A stretch of DNA of 64,000 bases. It comes from Pelagicoccus sp. (lineage in GTDB: Bacteria > Verrucomicrobiota > Verrucomicrobiia > Opitutales > Opitutaceae). Made by a program: the position numbers and the translations under genes. The notes beneath the pieces are model-generated. The model worked only from the letters and a program-made list of their open reading frames with translations, did not search any database and was not told the origin of the DNA. Each line of letters opens with the position of its first letter. Within the stretch, counting starts at the first letter, position 1. Location of the stretch: positions 1 to 64,000 of the forward strand of contig JANQRJ010000071.1 in NCBI GenBank assembly GCA_028284635.1, written 5' to 3'. Below are positions 23,822-31,685 of the stretch, in pieces.

Positions 23822-25579
23822 ATGCAAGACTGGTTTGACGTCGCGAAAAAGATCGAATCCATCGTCGCGGAAGCGGCCGCGAAAGCTGGGCTAGACGGGG
23901 AGGTTTTCTCGCCGGAAATCCGCACGGCCGACCCTCGGTTCGGCGATCTGCAGGCCAACGGAGCCCTGCCCTACGCGAAACGCCAAAAGGCTAACCCGCG
24001 ACAGGTCGCCCAGCAGATCGTGGCCCAGCTCGAGGAGGACCCCGAACTCGCAAAGAGAGCAACGCTGAGCATCGCCGGGCCCGGCTTCATCAATTTCAAG
24101 TTCAAGCCAGCCTTCCTACTGGACTGGCTCAACGCCTTTTCCCACCAAACCGCTTTCAGAGCCGCCGCAAGCTCGCTGCACGCAGACGAAAAAGTCGTCG
24201 TCGACTACGGCTCGCCAAACACGGCCAAGCAGATGCACGTCGGTCACATCCGCTCCATCGTGATCGGAGAAGCGATTTGCCGCATGCTGGAATTCTGCGG
24301 AGCCGAAGTCGTGCGCGACAACCACATTGGCGACTGGGGCACCCCCTACGGCAAACTCTTCTACGCCTACAAGCGCCACCTCGACAAGGACGCTCTGGCC
24401 AAAGACCCACTCGAGGAACTCGAACGCCTCTACAAGCTCGGCAGCGAGTTGGCCAACGACGAAACAGTGCTGGAGGAATGTCGCCAGGAGCTGGTAGAGC
24501 TGCAAAACGGCAACCCCGACAGCATAGCTCTCTGGGAGAGGGTCAATGAACTGAGTATCCAAGGACTGGAGACAATCTACCAGCAGCTAGATGTACGCTA
24601 CGACCACTATCTGGGCGAAAGCTTCTACCGCGACAAAGTCGAGCAGGTGTATCAGGAACTCAACGACGCCGGACTCAGCAAGGAAAGCCAAGGAGCGCTC
24701 GTGGTCTTCCATCCCGAACACCCCCGCTATGCGAAGATTCCCTTCATCGTACGCAAGTCCGACGGAGCCTCCAACTACGCCACCACCGACCTGGCGACTA
24801 TGCTCTACCGTCTCGAGCATTTCCAAGCCACCTCCATCGTCATCGTGACGGACTTCCGGCAAAAGGATCACTTCGAGCAACTCGAGCTGACCACCCGCAA
24901 GTGGTTCGAAAAGACCGGTCGGAGCATGCCGAAATTCAGCCACGTGATGTTCGGCTCGATCAATGGCGAAGACGGCAAACCCATAAAGTCCCGCTCCGGT
25001 GACCCAATCCGCCTGCGCGATCTGCTAGCCGAGGCGATAGAAAGAGCCGCAAGAGTCGTGCGAGAAAAGAATCCCGATCTTCCCGAGGACGAGCTGGCGA
25101 ACATCGCCCGCGTGGTCGGCATCAGCTCCATAAAGTACGCCGATCTTTCGCAGAACCGCAGCAGCGACTACGTCTTCGCCTGGGACAAACTCCTCTCCTT
25201 CGAGGGCAACACCGCTCCCTACCTGCTCTACGCAGCCGCCCGCATAAACAGCATTTTCCGCAAGCTCGAAGCCGAGCAGCTGGAAAGCCTCGACGCCCAA
25301 GCCTCGCCTTTCGAGACTCCCGAGGAGATCGCCCTGGCCAACAAGATTCTCTCCGTCGTCAGCGTTCTGCAAAGCGCCACGGAGACCCTCAGACCCCACC
25401 TTCTAGGGACCTACCTCTTCGAACTGGCTGGCGCTTTCAGCGCGTTCTACAACGCAAACAAGGTCATAGTAGACGAGACCGGGATTAAGGCCCGTCGCCT
25501 AATCCTCTGCCAACGAACGCTACTCGTCTTGGAAACCGGCCTATCGCTCCTAGGCATTCCTACCTTGAAGCGCATGTAA
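23822..25579 (+). CDS. argS: Arginyl-tRNA synthetase
   Basis: A 585-residue class I synthetase that charges tRNA-Arg. The N-terminal Add-1 domain (FDVAKKIESIVAEAAAKAG onwards) recognises the tRNA D-loop. The HIGH motif is HVGHIRS, preceded by YGSPNTAKQM; GKPIKSRSGDPIRL replaces the KMSKS loop, as usual for ArgRS. The C-terminal anticodon-binding domain has NTAPYLLYAAARINSIFRK and ends TGLSLLGIPTLKRM. The start at 23822 gives the usual N-terminus; an in-frame ATG at 23789 would add 11 residues. Confidence 0.95.
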   Translation: MQDWFDVAKKIESIVAEAAAKAGLDGEVFSPEIRTADPRFGDLQANGALPYAKRQKANPRQVAQQIVAQLEEDPELAKRATLSIAGPGFINFKFKPAFLLDWLNAFSHQTAFRAAASSLHADEKVVVDYGSPNTAKQMHVGHIRSIVIGEAICRMLEFCGAEVVRDNHIGDWGTPYGKLFYAYKRHLDKDALAKDPLEELERLYKLGSELANDETVLEECRQELVELQNGNPDSIALWERVNELSIQGLETIYQQLDVRYDHYLGESFYRDKVEQVYQELNDAGLSKESQGALVVFHPEHPRYAKIPFIVRKSDGASNYATTDLATMLYRLEHFQATSIVIVTDFRQKDHFEQLELTTRKWFEKTGRSMPKFSHVMFGSINGEDGKPIKSRSGDPIRLRDLLAEAIERAARVVREKNPDLPEDELANIARVVGISSIKYADLSQNRSSDYVFAWDKLLSFEGNTAPYLLYAAARINSIFRKLEAEQLESLDAQASPFETPEEIALANKILSVVSVLQSATETLRPHLLGTYLFELAGAFSAFYNANKVIVDETGIKARRLILCQRTLLVLETGLSLLGIPTLKRM

Positions 25580-25656
25580 TTAGCTTGGCTAGCCCGCTCC
25601 CGCGCCTTGACAACCCCCCCTGCGTAAGTGTCTCCTTGGCAGTAACTCCCTAGCCA

Positions 25657-26580
25657 ATGAGAGAATACTATATCCGCCGCGAAGGCGACGAGGACTCGAG
25701 CGGCCCGTACGACATCGACCAGATCTCTTCCCTCATAGAGGCGAACAAGCTCGATGCCACTGCCTTCTACTACGACATCGAGACGGAAAGCTGGCTGACC
25801 ATTTCCTCGAATCAGGAAATGATGGATACGCTCTTTCCCAAGAAACGGAAACTCACCCTACGCACCCCCGAGGTCGAGGCGGAGAGAAAACGCCAGGCCG
25901 AGGAGGAAGCGGAAGCCGCCCGCAAAGCCAAGGCCGCCGAGGATGCCGCCGCCCAAACGGAAGCGGGGAAGGACGATCCTGACGCAGTCGACGACCGGCC
26001 GACCGAAGAAGCGAACACCGAAGCAACGCAAGTCGAAGCGGAACCGAAAGAAAAGGAGGAGTCGGAGGAGCAACAGCCCCAGGAACGCGAAAGAATGGAG
26101 GTCACCAAGATGCTTGCCATGGCCGAAGGCAGAGCTCACGACCCCAGCGGAAAGACCCCCCTCGAAAAGCAAGCCGCCATCGCCTACTTCGGAATGCGGC
26201 TTTTGACCGTACTCCTCATCGGCTCCCTGCTCGCCATGGCCTTCATCGAGCAAGACCTGATCAAGAGCGCCAACGCCATCGAGATGGCGAAAAGCCCGTA
26301 CATGCTCGTCGCGGTCTTCGACGCCCTGATGACCGTCATTCTCCTTCTGCAAGTCACCGAAGTGTATCCACTTCTTAGATTCAGAGCGGCAGTAGGAGCG
26401 GCTCTGCTGTCCGGACTGTTCTACGCAAGTGGAGACTACCTGCTGATCGCCGCCAACCTCATGCTCTCGATCGGCATCTACTTCTGCAGCGCCGTATTGA
26501 AAATCCGCTTCCTCGTCGCCGCCGGAGCCATCGGACTGCTGGGAATCTTCGCTTACATCTACGCCTTTTTGCTGGCCTAG
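25657..26580 (+). CDS. GYF_2-domain membrane protein
   Basis: A 307-residue protein. Residues 1-60 (EYYIRREGDEDSSGPYDIDQ, SSLIEANKLDATAFYYDIET) have the pattern of the GYF_2 domain, a small putative peptide-binding module. Residues about 70-150 are a highly charged Glu/Ala/Lys-rich linker, probably disordered or helical. The rest carries four to five membrane helices (LLTVLLIGSLLAMAF, MLVAVFDALMTVILLL, AAVGAALLSGLFYASG, ending IGLLGIFAYIYAFLLA). The GYF_2 part would be cytoplasmic. Function unknown. It is 18 bases from the YihY gene, so they probably share a transcript. Confidence 0.7.
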   Translation: MREYYIRREGDEDSSGPYDIDQISSLIEANKLDATAFYYDIETESWLTISSNQEMMDTLFPKKRKLTLRTPEVEAERKRQAEEEAEAARKAKAAEDAAAQTEAGKDDPDAVDDRPTEEANTEATQVEAEPKEKEESEEQQPQERERMEVTKMLAMAEGRAHDPSGKTPLEKQAAIAYFGMRLLTVLLIGSLLAMAFIEQDLIKSANAIEMAKSPYMLVAVFDALMTVILLLQVTEVYPLLRFRAAVGAALLSGLFYASGDYLLIAANLMLSIGIYFCSAVLKIRFLVAAGAIGLLGIFAYIYAFLLA

Positions 26581-26598
26581 GCGGACGGAACGCCCGCA

Positions 26599-28047
26599 AT
26601 GAGAACTTCCCTAAACCGCGTCGTATCCAAAGGGAAACTACTGCGGCAACAGATCTGGAGGCAGCACGAAGAGCCGAAATCCAGAGCTGAAGCCTGGCTC
26701 CACTCCGTCTTGCGAGTCGTGGCCATAAGCTTCGCCGGACTACGCGAGAACCGCATCGTCAGCCGAGCCGCCGCCCTCAGCTTCAGTTCGCTGCTCGGCC
26801 TCGGACCACTCATAGCCCTGATGGTAATGGTCTCCGGCTTCGTCCTGGACAGGGCCGAGCCCGGCACCGCCCAGAGGACCATCGAGCAGGTCATCTCCTT
26901 CGTCGCCCCCCAAGTCAATCTGTCGGATGAAACCGAATCTTCGAAAAAGCCGGAAGACGGCCTCAGCTCCCTGATCTCCCGCTTCATTGCAGCTAGCCAG
27001 TCCGGCACCGTCGGCATTGGAGGAGCGTTGATGCTGGCGCTTGTCGTTATCCAGCTCTTCATAACCATCGAGGACGCCTTCAACGATATCTGGGGAGTCG
27101 CTCGCGGACGAAAGCTGATCACCCGCGTCATACTCTACTGGACTATCATTACGGTCGGAGCGGTGGTCGGATTCGCCGGCGTCGCGCGCGGCGTCTTCGA
27201 GCTCATGGCGCTCAACGAGCAATTCGTCGAACTCGCCGAGAGCATTCCAGGCGGCGAGACGGTCGGCGGTTGGCTTTCCGCTGCGGGCGCCACCATTGTC
27301 ACCTTCCTCGCGCTGGGCGGCATGCTAGCCCTCTTCTACCGCTTCATCCCCAACACCCAAGTGGAATGGAAAGCCGCCCTGGTCGGCGCCGCTTTCGCTC
27401 TGGTCTGCTTCAAGATAAACAACACGCTAGCCTTTCTCTACGTCGAGCGCGTCGCCATGCAGCGGACCCTCTACGGTTCGCTCGGGATACTCCCCGTTCT
27501 AATGATCGGCTTGTACTTCTTCTGGCTTTGCCTGCTCGTCGGAGGCCGCGTATGCTTCGCCGTGCAAAATGCTCGCTTCAAAAGCGGCAGAGTCGCATGG
27601 GACGAACTCAGCGCCGCTTCCCAGGAGGGACTCTGCCTCCTCCTTTTCGCCCAAGTCTGCCGCCAGTTCAAAAACTGCCTCCCGCCCCTCTCCTCAAACC
27701 AGCTTGCCGATCGACACGGTCTGCCGCGCCAGCTCGTAACGGCTGCGATGGAGCGCCTCTGCGATCTGAAATTCGCTTCCGCGCTCCCCGCCGAAGACCA
27801 GGACCCCTTCGATGCCTCGCGCTACCAGCCCGCCAAGCCGCTCGACAAGATAACCCTCGCCGATTTCAAGCGTAGCTTCGATGCCTACGGCGAGAGCCCA
27901 GACGAGAACCATTTCGACGCTTACGATCCCCTGGTACGCCACTATCACCGCTCACTCGAACAAGCGCGAGCCAGCGCCTTCCAAGACGCCGATATCGCCA
28001 CCGCACTAGACCAGCTGGAAGCTCGAAAAGGCCCCAAACAAGCCTAG
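26599..28047 (+). CDS. YihY/BrkB family (UPF0761) inner-membrane protein
   Basis: A 482-residue protein. The YihY core, residues about 35-320, has six membrane helices and the conserved ENRIVSRAAALSFSSLLGLG, GGALMLALVVIQLFITIEDA and NDIWGV blocks and the FYRFIPNTQVEWKAALVGA motif. Residues about 330-420 look like a winged-helix (LSSNQLADRHGLPRQLV..MERLCDLKF), as in the longer members of the family. The family's role is unknown; it is not tRNA processing RNase BN, as once thought. Confidence 0.85.
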   Translation: MRTSLNRVVSKGKLLRQQIWRQHEEPKSRAEAWLHSVLRVVAISFAGLRENRIVSRAAALSFSSLLGLGPLIALMVMVSGFVLDRAEPGTAQRTIEQVISFVAPQVNLSDETESSKKPEDGLSSLISRFIAASQSGTVGIGGALMLALVVIQLFITIEDAFNDIWGVARGRKLITRVILYWTIITVGAVVGFAGVARGVFELMALNEQFVELAESIPGGETVGGWLSAAGATIVTFLALGGMLALFYRFIPNTQVEWKAALVGAAFALVCFKINNTLAFLYVERVAMQRTLYGSLGILPVLMIGLYFFWLCLLVGGRVCFAVQNARFKSGRVAWDELSAASQEGLCLLLFAQVCRQFKNCLPPLSSNQLADRHGLPRQLVTAAMERLCDLKFASALPAEDQDPFDASRYQPAKPLDKITLADFKRSFDAYGESPDENHFDAYDPLVRHYHRSLEQARASAFQDADIATALDQLEARKGPKQA

Positions 28048-28103
28048 CGAAATCAGCGCTTCCCACCCTCCGCAACGCCCTCCAGCATCAAGGGTTTTGC
28101 CCA

Positions 28104-28131
28104 TTGACAGGCATGGGACCGAGCCTAGTTT
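28104..28131 (+). promoter_or_regulatory. Putative sigma-70 promoter for the SurA/PpiD-like gene
   Basis: TTGACA (28104-28109), 16 bases, TAGTTT (28126-28131), 28 bases before the ATG at 28159. The -35 box is consensus and the -10 box is weak. Confidence 0.5.
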
Positions 28132-28158
28132 AGCCGTCTTCAATTCGTCTAGAACCCT

Positions 28159-29802
28159 ATGATTTCCTGGCTCCAATCCAAAGTGCAGAAGCACATGCTT
28201 CTCGTATTCATCATCTTTGCGGTACTCATCGTCGCCTTTGTCGTAGAGATCGGCAACCAAGGCCCAATCGGCGGCGGCCCGAAAGACCCGATGGCCAAGC
28301 TGCACTTCTTCGATACCCCACTCAATACTGAAGCCCGTCGCCAGCAGTTCCAAAATGACGCCCAGCTCAGCGCTTCGCTCAACGGAGAGTTCCGCCCCAG
28401 CGAAAACTACGGCTTCGAGCGGGCCACTGCCCTGCATCTCGCCAACCTGCACCAGATTCCAGGGCCAAACGACGCCCAGCTCGAAGAATTCCTCAAGTCC
28501 CGCCCCCTTTTCAAAAGCCCGACCGGCGAATTCGATCCGCAGACCTACAGCATGATCGTGGACAATCTGAAGCTCGGCGGACGCGCCAGCGAAGCCGACC
28601 TCAAACGCGTTCTGGAAGAGGACTTCCGAGCCCAGAAAATCTGGGAACTGCTCCAAGGAGAAGGCTTCGTTTCAGAGTCGGAGATTTTGGATACGCTCGC
28701 CCAGCGACTGGCAAAATGGTCGATTCTGGCAGCAAGCGCAGACCTCTCCACCCATGAGCCCGAAATCGAAATCACCGAGGAAATGCTCCAGGCGCACTAC
28801 GAGGAGTTCGACTTCAACTACCAGACCCCCGCGCGCCGCTCCGTAAGCTACGTCACCTTCAACGCCAGCAACTACGTCGACGACATCAAGCCCACTACAG
28901 ACGAGCTCATCCGCCATTTCGAAGCGAATATCGACCGCTATCAGCCACAGCCTACGGTCAACGAAGAAGGCGAGGAAGAGCCCGCAGAGCCAGTGACCTT
29001 CGAACAAGCCCGACTTGCCGTGCGCGAGGATCTGCGACTCGAAGAGGCCCGCAAGCTTGCCGTGGAAAAAGCCCACGACCTCGTTCTCCATATCATCGAA
29101 AACGAAGTGCAAAACGAAACCGAAGGCTTCAACGCTCTCATAGCCGAAAACGGTCTCAGCCTCGAAACGACCCCTCATTTCGCCGACAATGAAACCCCTA
29201 TCGGCACGACTTGGAACCGCTCCATCGTAAGCCAAGCCTTCCAGCTCAGCGAAAACCGCTTCTACTCCGAGCCCATCGAATATGGCGACTCCGTCCTCGT
29301 GCTTTTCCACGGAAGCGAGATCGAACCCACCATTCCCACATTCGATACCATACGCCCACGCGTCGAGGCCGACGTGCGCGCCGAACAGCTACGCCAGGCT
29401 CGAACTGCGTACGCCACAGAGCTGCAAGAGAAACTGGCTGCCAGCGATTCCCCGGAAGCATTCAAAACCGCTGCCGAAGCGGATGGCCTAACCGTCGCCA
29501 GCCACGAAGATTTCACCCTCATGGAGCCTAGCGAAGGCCTCGACAACCGCCTCCTTTCCGCCATCGCGGAACTCGAAGCCAACCAAGTCTCGGACATCGT
29601 AAGACTCGGCAACGAGAACCAAGCCGCATTTATCTACGTCGCTTCCAAGGAAGTGCCTGAAGTGGACAAGGACGACGCCCAGTACACGGAAGTCGCCAAC
29701 GCGATGCGCAACGCCTACAGCCGCTTCTCCGCCGAACAGTACATAAACAGCCTGCTTCTGCCCGAACTCGAACGCTCGGGCATGATCAACACCGCAAACT
29801 AG
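28159..29802 (+). CDS. SurA/PpiD-like periplasmic chaperone, membrane anchored
   Basis: A 547-residue protein. An N-terminal anchor (KHMLLVFIIFAVLIVAFVVE) is followed by a SurA_N-type helical segment (FRPSENYGFERATALHLANL to YSMIVDNLKLGG) and a long periplasmic region. PpiD has the same layout, but I cannot find the parvulin core (no GGDLG-type block), so it may be a chaperone without isomerase activity. The C-terminus is alpha-helical and polar. Expected role: helping envelope proteins fold at the inner membrane. The start is preceded by a likely promoter at 28104-28131. Confidence 0.7.
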   Translation: MISWLQSKVQKHMLLVFIIFAVLIVAFVVEIGNQGPIGGGPKDPMAKLHFFDTPLNTEARRQQFQNDAQLSASLNGEFRPSENYGFERATALHLANLHQIPGPNDAQLEEFLKSRPLFKSPTGEFDPQTYSMIVDNLKLGGRASEADLKRVLEEDFRAQKIWELLQGEGFVSESEILDTLAQRLAKWSILAASADLSTHEPEIEITEEMLQAHYEEFDFNYQTPARRSVSYVTFNASNYVDDIKPTTDELIRHFEANIDRYQPQPTVNEEGEEEPAEPVTFEQARLAVREDLRLEEARKLAVEKAHDLVLHIIENEVQNETEGFNALIAENGLSLETTPHFADNETPIGTTWNRSIVSQAFQLSENRFYSEPIEYGDSVLVLFHGSEIEPTIPTFDTIRPRVEADVRAEQLRQARTAYATELQEKLAASDSPEAFKTAAEADGLTVASHEDFTLMEPSEGLDNRLLSAIAELEANQVSDIVRLGNENQAAFIYVASKEVPEVDKDDAQYTEVANAMRNAYSRFSAEQYINSLLLPELERSGMINTAN

Positions 29803-29826
29803 CGGGACCAGCAACGACCCTTGCCC

Positions 29827-30075
29827 ATGCCCTTGGCGCGATTCAGGCCGGTGTCAGGGAACTGCAAGCTGTGTCGCGGCGAGGTCGAACTACCGCTCGC
29901 CGTCAACGAGCCAGACCCATGCGAGTGCCCGAAATGCGGGCAGGCAATCTCGCGCAGCCCGACCCTCGTAGCCCCGCAGATGAAAGTCCTGCGCAAGCCC
30001 TCGTCCAGCGAGGCCAAATCTGCCGGCTTCAAAGTCTACAAGCGCCTCGGCAAGGGCGAATACGAGAGCCAGTAG
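29827..30075 (+). CDS. Small zinc-ribbon protein
   Basis: An 82-residue protein starting MPLARFRPVSGNCKLCRGEV. Two CxxC pairs, CKLC and CECPKCGQ, form a zinc-ribbon-like site in the first half. The C-terminal half is basic (KVYKRLGKGEYESQ). It may bind nucleic acid or be a regulatory small protein; no function can be given. It begins 25 bases after the SurA/PpiD-like gene, so it may be co-transcribed with it. Confidence 0.6.
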   Translation: MPLARFRPVSGNCKLCRGEVELPLAVNEPDPCECPKCGQAISRSPTLVAPQMKVLRKPSSSEAKSAGFKVYKRLGKGEYESQ

Positions 30076-30246
30076 ATACCGAGCGACGCAGTGCCGAACT
30101 CGCGAGAGTTTGGTACTGACCAGCCGACTCGCGCATTCGCGACGCCGGAGAGCAAAATACCGGAAGGTCTACTTCTCACGCGAGCGGATTCCTTCAATTG
30201 CGACTCGACTGACCTGCCACGTTCGTGATCCGCTACGGAGCATCCT

Positions 30247-31194
30247 ATGCAGCGCGACTCGAAACACATTCTCTACGGACTGGGCCCGCAGTCCTTTTCC
30301 AGCAAAGGGTTGTGGCTGCTCGCCTTGCTCTACTTCGGGTCGCTGATCGCCGGAGCGATCCTGAGCCTCATCGCCTTTCGGGCAACTCACTGGTTCGATC
30401 CCGACGGCAGCAGCTACCTGGCAAGCAAACCGTATTCAAGATTCTTCGACAGAGCCCGCTGGGTGAGCGTGCTGGTCATCCTGCCCTACCTCTTCGCCCA
30501 ATGCCGCATCACCAGTTTCCGAGCAGTCGGCTTTGCCCGCCCTGCCCTCGGACCCTTTTTCAAGTGGTTCGCCAGTGGCGTTGCCATGATCGCTATGATC
30601 TACGGCCTAAACCTGCTCATCGGCGCTTTTGAAGTGAGGCAAGACTGGAGCCCGGCAATGCTCCTCGGCAAGCTAGACGACGCAATCCTGGCGGCAATGC
30701 TAATCGCCTGCCTGGAGGAGATCGTCTTCCGCGGCCTTGTATTCAGAATGTTCTACACCGCGCTCAAACCAGTGCCCGCAGTTCTTCTTTCCTCTCTATT
30801 CTTCGCCCTGCTGCACTTCAAGGCGCCGGCGATTTCCCTGGAAGGAATCGAGCCCAGCCAGATCGGCCTCTGGGAATCCGGGCAAATGGCCTGGGGCACC
30901 GCCATATCGGTGGTCATCCACTTCGATCTGAAGTTCTTGCTGGCCATCTTTCTAGTCGGCATAGTCTTGCATCAAGTCTTCCTGCTCGGTCGAAACCTTT
31001 GGGCCTGCATCGGCATACACGCCGGATGGGTATTCACAATCAAACTACTAGGCGGCGCCTTCGAGACGAGCGAAACCGCAGGCGCCTTCAGCGGCACGAC
31101 CCGAGTCGCCGACGGCTATTGGGTGAGCATCGCCCTCGCCGTCTTCATCGCCCTGTTCGCCTTTCTACAAAGTCGCCGCAGGCATGGAAGCTGA
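30247..31194 (+). CDS. CPBP-family intramembrane metalloprotease
   Basis: A 315-residue protein with about eight membrane helices. The CPBP (Abi/CaaX-like) motifs are present: EEIVFRGLVF with the EExxxR catalytic glutamates, FALLHF with a metal His, and CIGIHAGW with the third conserved His. The family cleaves peptides within the membrane, after prenyl groups in eukaryotes and on bacteriocins or unknown substrates in bacteria. Its last 11 bases overlap the phosphoesterase gene, so the two form an operon. The gap 30076-30246 holds an imperfect inverted sequence but no gene. Confidence 0.85.
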   Translation: MQRDSKHILYGLGPQSFSSKGLWLLALLYFGSLIAGAILSLIAFRATHWFDPDGSSYLASKPYSRFFDRARWVSVLVILPYLFAQCRITSFRAVGFARPALGPFFKWFASGVAMIAMIYGLNLLIGAFEVRQDWSPAMLLGKLDDAILAAMLIACLEEIVFRGLVFRMFYTALKPVPAVLLSSLFFALLHFKAPAISLEGIEPSQIGLWESGQMAWGTAISVVIHFDLKFLLAIFLVGIVLHQVFLLGRNLWACIGIHAGWVFTIKLLGGAFETSETAGAFSGTTRVADGYWVSIALAVFIALFAFLQSRRRHGS

Positions 31195-31633
31195 GTCGAT
31201 AGCGGTCATCTCGGACACGCACGGAAGCCTGCCTGATCGTCTGCTCGACCGGCTGAAGCAAGCAGACGAGATCTGGCACCTCGGCGACGTGACGCAGCCC
31301 GACATTATCTCCCCGATCCAAAGCCTGGGCCGTCCGCTATCCGTAGTCGAAGGCAACTGCGACCCTGCGGACATCTGGCCTCGACAGCTGGAACTGAAGC
31401 GCCACGGCCACCTCTTCCGACTCCACCACTTGCCACCTCGAGAACTGCCAGACGACGCGCTAGCCGCAGTGCTCTACGGCCACTTGCACCGACCGCTGCA
31501 AAATAGCCACAACGCAGTCCGGATCCTGAATCCCGGAGCCGTCAACGGCCCGAGAGATGGCAGCGTCAGCAGCTTCGCCTGGATCCGCTTCTCCGCCAAC
31601 CGCAGCTGGTCGTGGGACGTGGAGACTCTCTAG
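31184..31633 (+). CDS. YfcE-type metallophosphoesterase
   Basis: A 149-residue protein of the small calcineurin-like family. All metal motifs are visible: ISDTHG (residues 9-14), HLGDV, GNCD and the GHLH near the C-terminus; LNPGAVNGPRDG is the usual closing block. It hydrolyses phosphodiesters with a two-metal centre; the physiological substrate is unknown. It overlaps the CPBP gene by 11 bases and is probably translated from the same message. Confidence 0.88.
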   Translation: MEAESIAVISDTHGSLPDRLLDRLKQADEIWHLGDVTQPDIISPIQSLGRPLSVVEGNCDPADIWPRQLELKRHGHLFRLHHLPPRELPDDALAAVLYGHLHRPLQNSHNAVRILNPGAVNGPRDGSVSSFAWIRFSANRSWSWDVETL

Positions 31634-31685
31634 ACCGATACGCTTTTCAGTTGGAATGAGAGAAGGTCCGGTGGACTGGGTTCGG

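Noticed and set aside
25607..25635. Promoter before the GYF_2 gene from TTGACA at 25607
   Set aside because: No acceptable -10 box at the right distance.
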